Below are positions 9,994 to 17,103 of a DNA stretch of 64,000 nt, piece after piece. Numbering within the stretch: position 1 is the first letter of the stretch; each line of letters opens with the position of its first letter. The notes beneath the pieces are model-generated. The model made no database searches, had not been told where the DNA came from, and worked only from the letters and a program-made list of their open reading frames with translations. The DNA comes from Curtobacterium sp. MCBD17_035 (lineage in GTDB: Bacteria; Actinomycetota; Actinomycetes; Actinomycetales; Microbacteriaceae), in NCBI RefSeq assembly GCF_003234815.2, contig NZ_CP126279.1, forward strand, positions 1,798,001-1,862,000, given 5' to 3'. Position numbers and translations under genes: made by a program.

Positions 9994-10242
9994 TTACTTG
10001 CCGAAGCCCTTGAAGCGCTGGTTGAACTTCTCGACGCGACCGGCCGAGTCGAGGATGCGCTGCTTGCCCGTGTAGAACGGGTGCGAGGCGCTCGAGATCT
10101 CGACGTCGATCACCGGGTAGGTGACACCGTCGAGCTCGATGGTCTTGTCGCTGGTCGCGGTGGAGCGCGTCAGGAACGTCTCACCGGAGGCCAGGTCGCG
10201 GAAGACGATGGCGTTGTACTCGGGGTGCGTGTCGGTCTTCAT
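9994..10242 (-). CDS. rpmE2: 50S ribosomal protein L31 type B
   Basis: An 82-residue L31 with the type B pattern: [16 protein letters not shown] at the N-terminus, the [13 protein letters not shown] motif mid-protein, and a basic [10 protein letters not shown] end. It has no cysteines, so this is the zinc-free paralog class. A good Shine-Dalgarno (GAGGAAC) precedes the ATG at 10242. The zinc-free form is often repressed by Zur in other actinobacteria, but I see no AT-rich Zur palindrome in the leader. It may therefore be the constitutive L31, or the only one. Confidence 0.95.
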   Translation of the reverse strand: MKTDTHPEYNAIVFRDLASGETFLTRSTATSDKTIELDGVTYPVIDVEISSASHPFYTGKQRILDSAGRVEKFNQRFKGFGK

Positions 10243-10316
10243 GGTGTTCCTCGTCGTGGATGTGGTGGTTCGGAGTGCGCGAGCGCGCGCAAAACTGTGG
10301 CGTACGCCAGCGACCG

Positions 10317-10322
10317 AGTTTA
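10317..10322 (-). promoter_or_regulatory. extended -10 promoter of rpmE2
   Basis: On the minus strand TGC-TAAACT gives an extended -10 (TGn plus TANNNT). This leaves a leader of about 65 nt before the rpmE2 ATG. No good -35 box was found. Confidence 0.4.
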
Positions 10323-10385
10323 GCAGACCGTCAGCGCGGACGGGAGGCACCGCTCGTCTCCGGCATCGGCGGCTCGGTCGTCACC

Positions 10386-11168
10386 TCAGCTGGCGCGGGC
10401 GGTGTAGCGACCCGCGTCCGCCGTCACGACGAGGCCGATCCCGAACGCGTCCGAGAGCACCTCGCTCGTCACGACGTCAGCGATCGGTCCGGCGGTGTGC
10501 ACGCGCCCCTCGGCGAGCACGAGCGCGTGCGTGAAGCCCTTCGGGATCTCCTCCACATGGTGGGTGACGACCACGATGGCAGGAGCCTCGGCGCTCTCGG
10601 CATACCCCCCGAGCGTCCGGACCAGACTCTCGCGTGCCCCGAGGTCGAGCGATGCCGCCGGCTCGTCGAGGAACAGGACCTCGGGATCGGTCATGACGGA
10701 CCGGGCGATCTGGACGCGCTTCTGCTCGCCGTCGCTCAGTTCACCGAAGGTCCGGTCGGCGAAGCCGCCGAGGCCCCACTCGTCGAGGACCCGATGGGCA
10801 CGTCGGACGTCGATGTCGTCGTACTGCTCGTTCCACCGACCGGTGACCGAGTAGGCGGCCGTGAGCACGACGTCGAGCACCTGCTCGGTGACCGGGATCC
10901 GCCGGGCGAGCGCGGTCGACGCGAACCCGATGCGCGGACGGAGTTCGAACAGGTCGGCGCCACCGACCTCCGTGCCGAGGACCTCGACCGTGCCCGAGGT
11001 CGGGAACGACTGCGCCCCGGCGACCTGCAGCAGGGTCGTCTTCCCCGCGCCGTTCGCGCCGAGGACGACCCAACGGTCCGCCTCGTCGACCTGCCACGAC
11101 ACCTGGTCGAGGATGCTGACCCCGTTCCGGACGACGGACACGTCTTGCAAGCGCACAACCGAGGGCAT
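10386..11168 (-). CDS. ABC transporter ATP-binding protein, stand-alone
   Basis: A 260-residue ABC ATPase. Walker A is GANGAGKTT (about residues 38-46), the signature is LSDGEQKRV (an LSGGQ variant), Walker B is VLFLDEPAA, and the switch His is in VVVTHHVEEIP. No permease or binding protein lies beside it. The layout resembles the orphan YlmA/ModF-like ATPases, whose partner is not known. The ATG at 11168 follows TAGGCT by 6 nt, so it is leaderless and monocistronic. Confidence 0.85.
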   Translation of the reverse strand: MPSVVRLQDVSVVRNGVSILDQVSWQVDEADRWVVLGANGAGKTTLLQVAGAQSFPTSGTVEVLGTEVGGADLFELRPRIGFASTALARRIPVTEQVLDVVLTAAYSVTGRWNEQYDDIDVRRAHRVLDEWGLGGFADRTFGELSDGEQKRVQIARSVMTDPEVLFLDEPAASLDLGARESLVRTLGGYAESAEAPAIVVVTHHVEEIPKGFTHALVLAEGRVHTAGPIADVVTSEVLSDAFGIGLVVTADAGRYTARAS

Positions 11169-11242
11169 GCCCTCAGCCTACGCGGTCGGCCGTCGGCGAG
11201 GAGGCGCGGCACACGTCCTGTGGACGGCCGCCGCCGGCGTCC

Positions 11243-12439
11243 TCAGCGACCGGCGAGGACGGCGTCGTAGACCCGACGGGTCTGGGTCGCGATGGCGGAC
11301 CAGGTGAACTCGCCCTCGACACGCAGACGCCCGGCCCGACCCATGAGGGCGGCGAGCCCGGGGTCGGCGAGCACCTCGCGCAAGGTCGCGCCGAGGTCCG
11401 CCACGAAGCGGTCCGGGTCGACCGGCGTCCCGGACCCGTCCTGCACCTGCTCGATCGGCACGATGCGCCCGGTCAGTCCGTCGGCGACGACCTCGGGGAT
11501 GCCGCCCGTGGCCGTGCCGACGACCGGCAGCCCGCACGCCATGGCCTCGAGGTTGACGATCCCGAGCGGCTCGTACACCGACGGACACACGAACACGCTC
11601 GCCGCCGACAGCACCCGGACGATCTCGTCGTGGGAGAGCATCCGGTCGACCCACACCACGCCCGAGCGGCGGGTCCGGAGGTCCTCGACCAGGCCCGTCA
11701 CCTCGGCGAGGATCTCCGGGGTGTCCGGCGCTCCGGCGCAGAGGACCACCTGGACGTCCGCCGGCAGCCCGTCGAGCGCACGGAGGAGGTACGGCAGACC
11801 CTTCTGGCGGGTGATGCGACCCACGAAGACGACGGTGGGCCGATCGGGGTCGATCCCGAGCGCGCGGACCGCTTCCGGGTCGACCACGCGCTGCCAGGCG
11901 TCGATGTCGATGCCGTTGTACACGACGTGCAACCGGTCCTCGGGGATCGACGGGTAGGAGCGGGCGATGTCGGCGCGCATGCCCTTCGACACCGCGATGA
12001 CCGCGTCGGCGTTCGTGTACGCCTCGCGCTCGATCCAGCTCGACAGCCGGTACCCGCCGCCCAGCTGCTCGGCCTTCCAGGGGCGGAGCGGCTCGAGGCT
12101 GTGTGCCGTCACGACGTGCGGCAGGCCGTAGGTGAGCTGCGCGACACGTCCTGCGGCGTTCGCGTACCAGGTGTGGGAGTGCACGAGGTCCGAGCCCTCG
12201 ATGTCGGGGACCATCTGCAGGTCGGTGGCGAGCGTGGTCACGGCGCCGTTCGCGTGCTCGAACCCCGCGGGGGCGCGGTAGGAGGTCACGCCGTCGGCGT
12301 CCCGATCGGCTCCGAACGCGCGGACGCGCACGTCGGTGTCCGTCCCGGATCGGAGCGCCGCCGTCAGTTCCGCGACGTGGACGCCCGCACCTCCGTAGAT
12401 CTCCGGGGGGAATTCCTTCGTCAGCAGATCGACTCGCAC
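11243..12439 (-). CDS. glgA: glycogen synthase / maltose-1-phosphate synthase (GlgA/GlgM, GT4)
   Basis: A 398-residue GT4 protein of the actinobacterial ADP-glucose type. It has KEFPPEIYGGAGVHV near the N-terminus (substrate-loop Lys), the VFVGRITRQKG phosphate loop, and the E-x7-E motif in YEPLGIVNLEAMACG. In Mycobacterium the homolog divergent from glgC (Rv1212c) makes maltose-1-phosphate from ADP-glucose and glucose-1-phosphate, so GlgM activity is likely. That is inference from arrangement. The GTG at 12439 follows TACGTT by 7 nt (leaderless). Its promoter is packed against that of glgC. Confidence 0.9.
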   Translation of the reverse strand: MRVDLLTKEFPPEIYGGAGVHVAELTAALRSGTDTDVRVRAFGADRDADGVTSYRAPAGFEHANGAVTTLATDLQMVPDIEGSDLVHSHTWYANAAGRVAQLTYGLPHVVTAHSLEPLRPWKAEQLGGGYRLSSWIEREAYTNADAVIAVSKGMRADIARSYPSIPEDRLHVVYNGIDIDAWQRVVDPEAVRALGIDPDRPTVVFVGRITRQKGLPYLLRALDGLPADVQVVLCAGAPDTPEILAEVTGLVEDLRTRRSGVVWVDRMLSHDEIVRVLSAASVFVCPSVYEPLGIVNLEAMACGLPVVGTATGGIPEVVADGLTGRIVPIEQVQDGSGTPVDPDRFVADLGATLREVLADPGLAALMGRAGRLRVEGEFTWSAIATQTRRVYDAVLAGR

Positions 12440-12446
12440 GTCCCCC

Positions 12447-12480
12447 AACGTAACGAATGGCCCGGTCGCACGCCTACTCT
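12447..12480. promoter_or_regulatory. back-to-back leaderless promoters of glgA and glgC
   Basis: The minus-strand -10 box TACGTT (12447-12452) serves glgA and the plus-strand -10 box TACTCT (12475-12480) serves glgC. They are 22 bp apart, so each -35 region would overlap the other's -10 region and the two directions probably compete. Confidence 0.5.
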
Positions 12481-12486
12481 TGGGGC

Positions 12487-13728
12487 ATGCCATCGAAGAA
12501 GATCTTCGGCATCGTCCTCGCAGGGGGCGAAGGGAAGCGGCTCATGCCGTTGACCGCCGACCGAGCCAAGCCCGCCGTCCCGTTCGGCGGCAACTTCCGT
12601 CTGATCGACTTCGCGTTGAGCAACCTGGTGAACTCCGGACTGCAGCGCATCGTGGTCCTGACCCAGTACAAGTCCCACAGCCTCGACCGCCACGTGTCCC
12701 AGACGTGGCGCATGGAGGGGCTGCTGGGCTCGTACGTGGCGTCGGTCCCGGCGCAGCAGCGACTCGGCAAACGGTGGTTCGCCGGGTCCGCCGACGCGAT
12801 CCTCCAGAGCCTCAACCTCCTCCGGGACGAACGGCCCGACATCGTCGTCGTGGTCGGTGCGGACCACGTGTACCGGATGGACTTCTCCCAGATGGTCGAG
12901 GCGCACATCGCGTCGGGCCGCAGCGCGACCGTCGCCGCGATCCGACAGCCCATCGCGCTCGCCGACCAGTTCGGCGTCATCCAGGTCGACGACGAGGACC
13001 CGACGAGGATCGGCGCGTTCCTGGAGAAGCCGAAGGACGCGGTGGGACTCCCCGACTCCCCCGGTGAGGTCCTCGCGTCGATGGGCAACTACGTCTTCGA
13101 CGCGGACGCGCTCATCGACGCGGTCCTGCGCGACGGTCAGATCGAGTCCTCGAACCACGACATGGGCGGTGACATCGTGCCGGACTTCGTGACCCGGGGC
13201 GACGCTGGCGTCTACGACCTCAACCGCAACGACGTCCCGGGTGCCACCGAGCGCGACAAGTACTACTGGCGCGACGTGGGGACGATCGACTCGTTCTTCG
13301 AGGCGCACCAGGACCTCATCGCAGCGCTGCCGGTCTTCAACCTCTACAACGTCGACTGGCCGATCTTCAACCAGCAGATCAACTCGCCGCCCGCCAAGTT
13401 CGTCCGTGACGCCAAGGGCGTCAGCGGTACCGCGGTCGACTCGATCGTCTCGCTCGGGTGTCTGCTGTCCGGGGCACAGGTGGAGCGCAGCGTGATCGGG
13501 CCGTGGTGCACCATCGAGTCGGGCGCCCAGGTCGTCGACTCCGTGGTGTTCGACCGGGCGATGGTCGGCCCGGACGCGGTCGTGCGCCGCGCGATCCTCG
13601 ACAAGGACGTCGTGATCGAGGCCGGCGCTCAGGTCGGGGTGGATCGCGGCGCGGATCTCGCCCGCGGGTTCACGGTCACGGACTCCGGCATCACCGTGGT
13701 CGGCAAGGGGGTGCGGGTCGAGGCCTGA
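12487..13728 (+). CDS. glgC: glucose-1-phosphate adenylyltransferase
   Basis: A 413-residue ADP-glucose pyrophosphorylase. The N-terminal nucleotidyltransferase motif [20 protein letters not shown] is intact. Also present are [13 protein letters not shown] and the glucose-1-phosphate region with FLEKPKD. The C-terminal left-handed beta-helix carries regulatory hexapeptide repeats. It makes ADP-glucose for GlgA/GlgM and thus feeds alpha-glucan synthesis; allosteric control by sugar phosphates is expected from the family. The ATG at 12487 follows TACTCT by 6 nt, and the upstream in-frame ATG (12457) lies before the promoter. Confidence 0.95.
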   Translation: MPSKKIFGIVLAGGEGKRLMPLTADRAKPAVPFGGNFRLIDFALSNLVNSGLQRIVVLTQYKSHSLDRHVSQTWRMEGLLGSYVASVPAQQRLGKRWFAGSADAILQSLNLLRDERPDIVVVVGADHVYRMDFSQMVEAHIASGRSATVAAIRQPIALADQFGVIQVDDEDPTRIGAFLEKPKDAVGLPDSPGEVLASMGNYVFDADALIDAVLRDGQIESSNHDMGGDIVPDFVTRGDAGVYDLNRNDVPGATERDKYYWRDVGTIDSFFEAHQDLIAALPVFNLYNVDWPIFNQQINSPPAKFVRDAKGVSGTAVDSIVSLGCLLSGAQVERSVIGPWCTIESGAQVVDSVVFDRAMVGPDAVVRRAILDKDVVIEAGAQVGVDRGADLARGFTVTDSGITVVGKGVRVEA

Positions 13729-13792
13729 GGCCGCGAGGCCCGGTCCGCGTCATCCGCCGTCTCGCGCCCGCGACCGCCACTAGCCTTGGCGC

Positions 13793-14443
13793 GTGCCGCG
13801 TTTCCTCGTCGTCCTCGATGCCGATTCCACACTGCTCGAGGACGAGGTGATCGAGCTGCTCGCCGACGCCGCAGGAGCGCGTGATCGCGTCGCCGCCGTC
13901 ACCGAGCGGGCGATGCGCGGTGAGATCGACTTCGCCGACAGCCTCCGCGACCGCGTCGCGACACTCGCGGGGTTGCCCGTGAGCGTTCTGGAGGACGTCC
14001 GTCGCGCCGTCCGGGTCACGACCGGCGCCGTCGAACTGGTCGAGGGCGTCCACGCCGCCGGCGGCAGCGTCGGCGTCGTGTCCGGCGGCTTCCACGAGGT
14101 GCTGGGCCCGATCGCGGCGGCACTCGGGCTCGACCACTGTCGCGCCAACCGACTCGAGGCGTCCGGCGGCGTGCTCACCGGCCGGGTGCTCGGGGACGTG
14201 GTCGACGCGGCCGCGAAGGCCGACGCGCTCCGGGCCTGGGCGGCCGCGGACGGTGTGGACGCGCGGCGGCACACCGTGGCGGTCGGCGACGGCGCCAACG
14301 ACCTCTCCATGATGCGCGAGGCCGCGCTCGCCGTCGCCTTCGTCGCGCGGCCGGGCGTCCGCGACGCCGCGGACGTCGTCGTCGACCGGCGGGACCTCAC
14401 ACCCGTCCTGGCGTGCCTCGGGGTGCCCGTCCGGGCCTCCTGA
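13793..14443 (+). CDS. serB: phosphoserine phosphatase
   Basis: A 216-residue HAD phosphatase without the ACT domains found in longer SerB forms. Motif I is VVLDADSTLLEDE (nucleophile and general-acid Asp), motif II is VVSGGFHEVL, motif III includes the KADALR lysine, and motif IV is VGDGANDLSMM. This residue set is typical of serine synthesis from phosphoserine. The GTG at 13793 follows TAGCCT (13781-13786) by 6 nt: leaderless. It ends in the hairpin shared with convergent fabG. Confidence 0.9.
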   Translation: MPRFLVVLDADSTLLEDEVIELLADAAGARDRVAAVTERAMRGEIDFADSLRDRVATLAGLPVSVLEDVRRAVRVTTGAVELVEGVHAAGGSVGVVSGGFHEVLGPIAAALGLDHCRANRLEASGGVLTGRVLGDVVDAAAKADALRAWAAADGVDARRHTVAVGDGANDLSMMREAALAVAFVARPGVRDAADVVVDRRDLTPVLACLGVPVRAS

Positions 14444-14470
14444 CCGACCGGTACCGGCAGGAGCCGCGTC

Positions 14471-14496
14471 CGGGATGGGCTCAGTCGCCCATCCCG
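14471..14496. terminator. hairpin between serB and fabG, spanning the fabG stop codon
   Basis: Perfect 10-bp arms (CGGGATGGGC / GCCCATCCCG) surround the 6-nt loop TCAGTC. The fabG stop codon (14481-14483) lies in the loop and the last fabG codons form one arm. It could serve both convergent genes. Confidence 0.6.
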
Positions 14497-15194
14497 ACGC
14501 CGCCGTCCACCGGGATGACCGCCCCGGAGATGTACCCCGCGTCGTCGCCGGCGAGGAACAGGGTGGTCGCGGCGATGTCCTGCACGCTCCCGTACCGACC
14601 GGCGGGGATCTGCTTCTTGTACTGCGCCTGGACGTCCTCGGGCAGCGCCGCGGTCATCTCGGTCTCGATGAACCCGGGCGCGATGACGTTCGCCGTGAGG
14701 CCGCGGCCCCCGAGCTCACGCGTGAGCGACCGCGCGAACCCGATGAGCCCGGACTTCGACGACGCGTAGTTGACCTGTCCGGCGGAACCGAGCGTCCCGA
14801 CGACGCTGGAGATCAGGATCACCCGGCCGAACCGGGCACGCAGCATGTTCTTGGAGGCGCGCTTCACGACGCGGAACGCTCCGGTCAGGTTGGTGTCCAC
14901 GACCGAGGTGAAGTCCTCTTCGCTCATCCGGAGCAGCAGGGTGTCGTGCGTGATGCCGGCGTTCGACACGAGCACCTCGACCGGTCCGAGCGCTGCCTCG
15001 ACGGCGGTGAACGCGGCGTCGACGCTCGCGGCGTCCGTGACGTCCGCGGCGACGGTGAGTGCGCCTTCGGGGCCGCCGTCGCCGCTGCGCGACGTCACCG
15101 CGACCCGGTGCCCGGCGGCGACGAACTCCTGGGCGATGGCGTGGCCGATCCCGCGGTTCCCTCCGGTGACGAGGACGGTACGGGGCGTGGTCAT
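14481..15194 (-). CDS. fabG: 3-oxoacyl-ACP reductase (SDR family)
   Basis: A 237-residue short-chain dehydrogenase. It has the cofactor motif TGGNRGIG (residues 10-17), VSNAGIT, the catalytic Ser in LISSVVG, and YASSK (Tyr/Lys). The GFIETEMTAALPEDVQ segment and the VDGGVGMGD end are typical of FabG of fatty-acid synthesis (NADPH-dependent ketoacyl-ACP reduction). The ATG at 15194 has CAGGAG 6 nt upstream. A TAGGCT box at 15270-15275 gives a leader of about 70 nt. No other fab gene is adjacent. Confidence 0.85.
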   Translation of the reverse strand: MTTPRTVLVTGGNRGIGHAIAQEFVAAGHRVAVTSRSGDGGPEGALTVAADVTDAASVDAAFTAVEAALGPVEVLVSNAGITHDTLLLRMSEEDFTSVVDTNLTGAFRVVKRASKNMLRARFGRVILISSVVGTLGSAGQVNYASSKSGLIGFARSLTRELGGRGLTANVIAPGFIETEMTAALPEDVQAQYKKQIPAGRYGSVQDIAATTLFLAGDDAGYISGAVIPVDGGVGMGD

Positions 15195-15269
15195 GAGTGC
15201 TCCTGGTGCTGAACGGGGGCGGTACGGGGCGCCCGTCGGATCACCGCGGTGCGCCGAACGGACCATGCG

Positions 15270-15298
15270 AGCCTACCGTCGGTGGTGAGGCTTAGGCT
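15270..15298. promoter_or_regulatory. divergent -10 boxes for fabG and the DUF3099 operon
   Basis: A minus-strand TAGGCT (15270-15275) faces fabG, and a plus-strand TAGGCT (15293-15298) faces DUF3099. Both genes have Shine-Dalgarno sites downstream, so these mRNAs are leadered. Confidence 0.45.
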
Positions 15299-15326
15299 TG
15301 AGCCGGGGAAGCGGAGAGACCATCGC

Positions 15327-15728
15327 ATGAAGACGAACAGCATCACCTCGCTGCCGGCATCGCCCGCCGATGACCGGCGCGGCCGCCTCAGGCGGTACGT
15401 GTTCACGATGTCCGTGCGCGTGGTGTGCTTCGTCGTGGCGGTCTGCCTCCACGACGTCTGGAGCATCCTCCCGCTCGTGCTCGCCGGCGTCATCCCGTGG
15501 GTGGCCGTGGTCGTCGCCAACGCGGGGAACCGCCGCGCCGACGACCTCGTCCGACCGGGCGGCGAACTCGTCCGCGTGCTGCCCGACGACGACCGCGAAC
15601 GCATCGAGCAGGAGCGCGAGGAACGCTACCGCGAAGACCAGCGCGCCCGAGCCGCGTGGGCACACGCCGAGCAGGAGCGTGCGGAGCGCGAACGCGCCGC
15701 GGCGAGCGGCGGACGGAGTCGGCGCTGA
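15327..15728 (+). CDS. DUF3099 domain-containing membrane protein
   Basis: A 133-residue actinobacterial protein of unknown function. The DUF3099 core is RRYVFTMSVRVVCFVVAVCL followed by a second hydrophobic segment (WSILPLVLAGVIPWVAVVVANAG), so two membrane helices at about residues 27-75. The C-terminal third is a highly charged Glu/Arg helix that may form a coiled coil in the cytoplasm. The ATG at 15327 has GGAGAG 8 nt upstream. The stop overlaps the next start by one base (TGATG), placing it in one operon with the small Cys protein and SURF1. Confidence 0.8.
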   Translation: MKTNSITSLPASPADDRRGRLRRYVFTMSVRVVCFVVAVCLHDVWSILPLVLAGVIPWVAVVVANAGNRRADDLVRPGGELVRVLPDDDRERIEQEREERYREDQRARAAWAHAEQERAERERAAASGGRSRR

Positions 15729-16015
15729 TGGCGACCTTCGACCTCCACACCGATCCAGGAGCGCCGGTGTGCTCGCGGGCCGGATGCTCGAACAGGGCGT
15801 CCTGGCGGGTCAACTGGCGCAACCCGAGGATCCATGCGGTCGACCGCGTCAAGATCTGGGCGGCGTGTGACGACCACTGTGCCTTCCTCGCGGACTACCT
15901 GCGGTCCCGGGCCTTCCCGGTGACCGTGACCGGCATCGACGAGGACGTCGAGCGGCTCGAGGACGTCGCGGACTCCCTGACCTCCGGAGGTGCCGAGGGC
16001 GGCTCCCTCGGATGA
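15728..16015 (+). CDS. small conserved Cys/His protein of unknown function
   Basis: A 95-residue soluble protein with two cysteine clusters, CSRAGC near residue 17 and CDDHC near residue 47. Together these could bind a zinc or other metal ion. A conserved-looking WRVNWRNPRIH segment lies between them. I recognise the family only as a small actinobacterial protein that often carries a doubtful acetone carboxylase name; nothing here supports that name. It is coupled to both neighbours (TGATG upstream, ATGA overlap with SURF1 downstream), so a link to membrane or oxidase assembly is possible but unproven. Confidence 0.7.
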   Translation: MATFDLHTDPGAPVCSRAGCSNRASWRVNWRNPRIHAVDRVKIWAACDDHCAFLADYLRSRAFPVTVTGIDEDVERLEDVADSLTSGGAEGGSLG

Positions 16016-17064
16016 CGCTGCACGACCCCCGGACGGACCACGACCGCACCGACGACGAGCCGACGGCCGGCCTCCGCGACTTCGACCCGACGGCCCGCTA
16101 CGGGCGCCGGGGCGCGGAGCGCCTCCGCCGCGCCGAACGCGAGGCCCACGCGGCCCGGCTCGGCACCGCCGACGAGCACGAGACCGACCGGGACCCGGAC
16201 GAACCCTTCGTCGGTTGGGGCTTCGTGATCGGCCGCCGTTGGGTCGGGTACTTCGCGATCGCGGTCGGCTTCGCGATCCTCTGCGCGTTCTTCGGCATGT
16301 GGCAGTGGGACCGCCGCAACGAGGCGGTCCGCGAGAACGACCAGATCGCCGAGAACTACGACCACACCCCCGTGCCCGTCGACCGCGCACTCCCGACACG
16401 GTCCGCGTTCGACGACGACCAGACGTGGCTCCAGGTCCGCGTGACCGGGCACTACGACGTGGCGGAGCAGCTCCTCGTGCGCAACCGCGTCCACAACGGT
16501 CAGCCCGGGTTCGAGGTCCTGACGCCGCTGGTGACGTCGTCGGGGCGCGCGTTCATCGTCGACCGCGGATGGGTCCCGACGGGCAACGACCACGACTACC
16601 CCGACTCCGTGCCCGCACCGCCGAGGGGCACCGTCGACGTCGTGGTGCGCCTCCAGCAGACCGAGCCGCACATCCCCGGTCGGACCGACCCGGCCCACAC
16701 CGACGAGATCCAGTCGGTCACCCTGTCGGACGTCGCGGGCCGCGTCGCCCAGCCGATCTGGACCGGCGCGTACGGCCAGCTCAAGAGCGAGGACCCGGCG
16801 CCCGCACAGGCCCGGCCCCTTGGTTGGGATCGCCCGTCGGCCGACACCGGCCTCCACTTGTCGTACTTCATCCAGTGGTTCATGTTCGCCGCCGGCGGCT
16901 TCGGCTTCCTCGCCTACCTGATGGTCCAGGAGTACCGGAACCTCAACCAGGACGACCCGGAGGAACGCGAGCGCGCGCTCGAACGCAAGCGGCGGCGTGA
17001 AGCCCGTCCGAAGACCGACGCGGAGATCGAGGACGGCCTCCTCGACGACGTCCGGGTCGGCTGA
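16012..17064 (+). CDS. SURF1-family cytochrome c oxidase assembly protein
   Basis: A 350-residue SURF1 homolog. It has the family topology: a charged N-terminal tail of about 75 residues, TM1 (about 77-96, ending FGMWQWDRR, the diagnostic motif), a large external loop with LLVRNRVHNGQPGFEVLTPL and VDRGWVP, then TM2 (HLSYFIQWFMFAAGGFGFLA) and a charged tail. SURF1 assists heme A insertion into oxidase subunit I. CtaA and CtaB are encoded 7-9 kb away. The ATG overlaps the previous stop by 4 nt. Confidence 0.9.
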   Translation: MTLHDPRTDHDRTDDEPTAGLRDFDPTARYGRRGAERLRRAEREAHAARLGTADEHETDRDPDEPFVGWGFVIGRRWVGYFAIAVGFAILCAFFGMWQWDRRNEAVRENDQIAENYDHTPVPVDRALPTRSAFDDDQTWLQVRVTGHYDVAEQLLVRNRVHNGQPGFEVLTPLVTSSGRAFIVDRGWVPTGNDHDYPDSVPAPPRGTVDVVVRLQQTEPHIPGRTDPAHTDEIQSVTLSDVAGRVAQPIWTGAYGQLKSEDPAPAQARPLGWDRPSADTGLHLSYFIQWFMFAAGGFGFLAYLMVQEYRNLNQDDPEERERALERKRRREARPKTDAEIEDGLLDDVRVG

Positions 17065-17103
17065 GCCGGAGAGCGGCCGGACGACGAGCGTCGGCGGCCC
17101 CGG

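Noticed and set aside
12457..12486. Upstream ATG as the start of glgC
   Set aside because: It lies before the TACTCT -10 box, so it would not be in the transcript, and the extra ten residues are not family-like.
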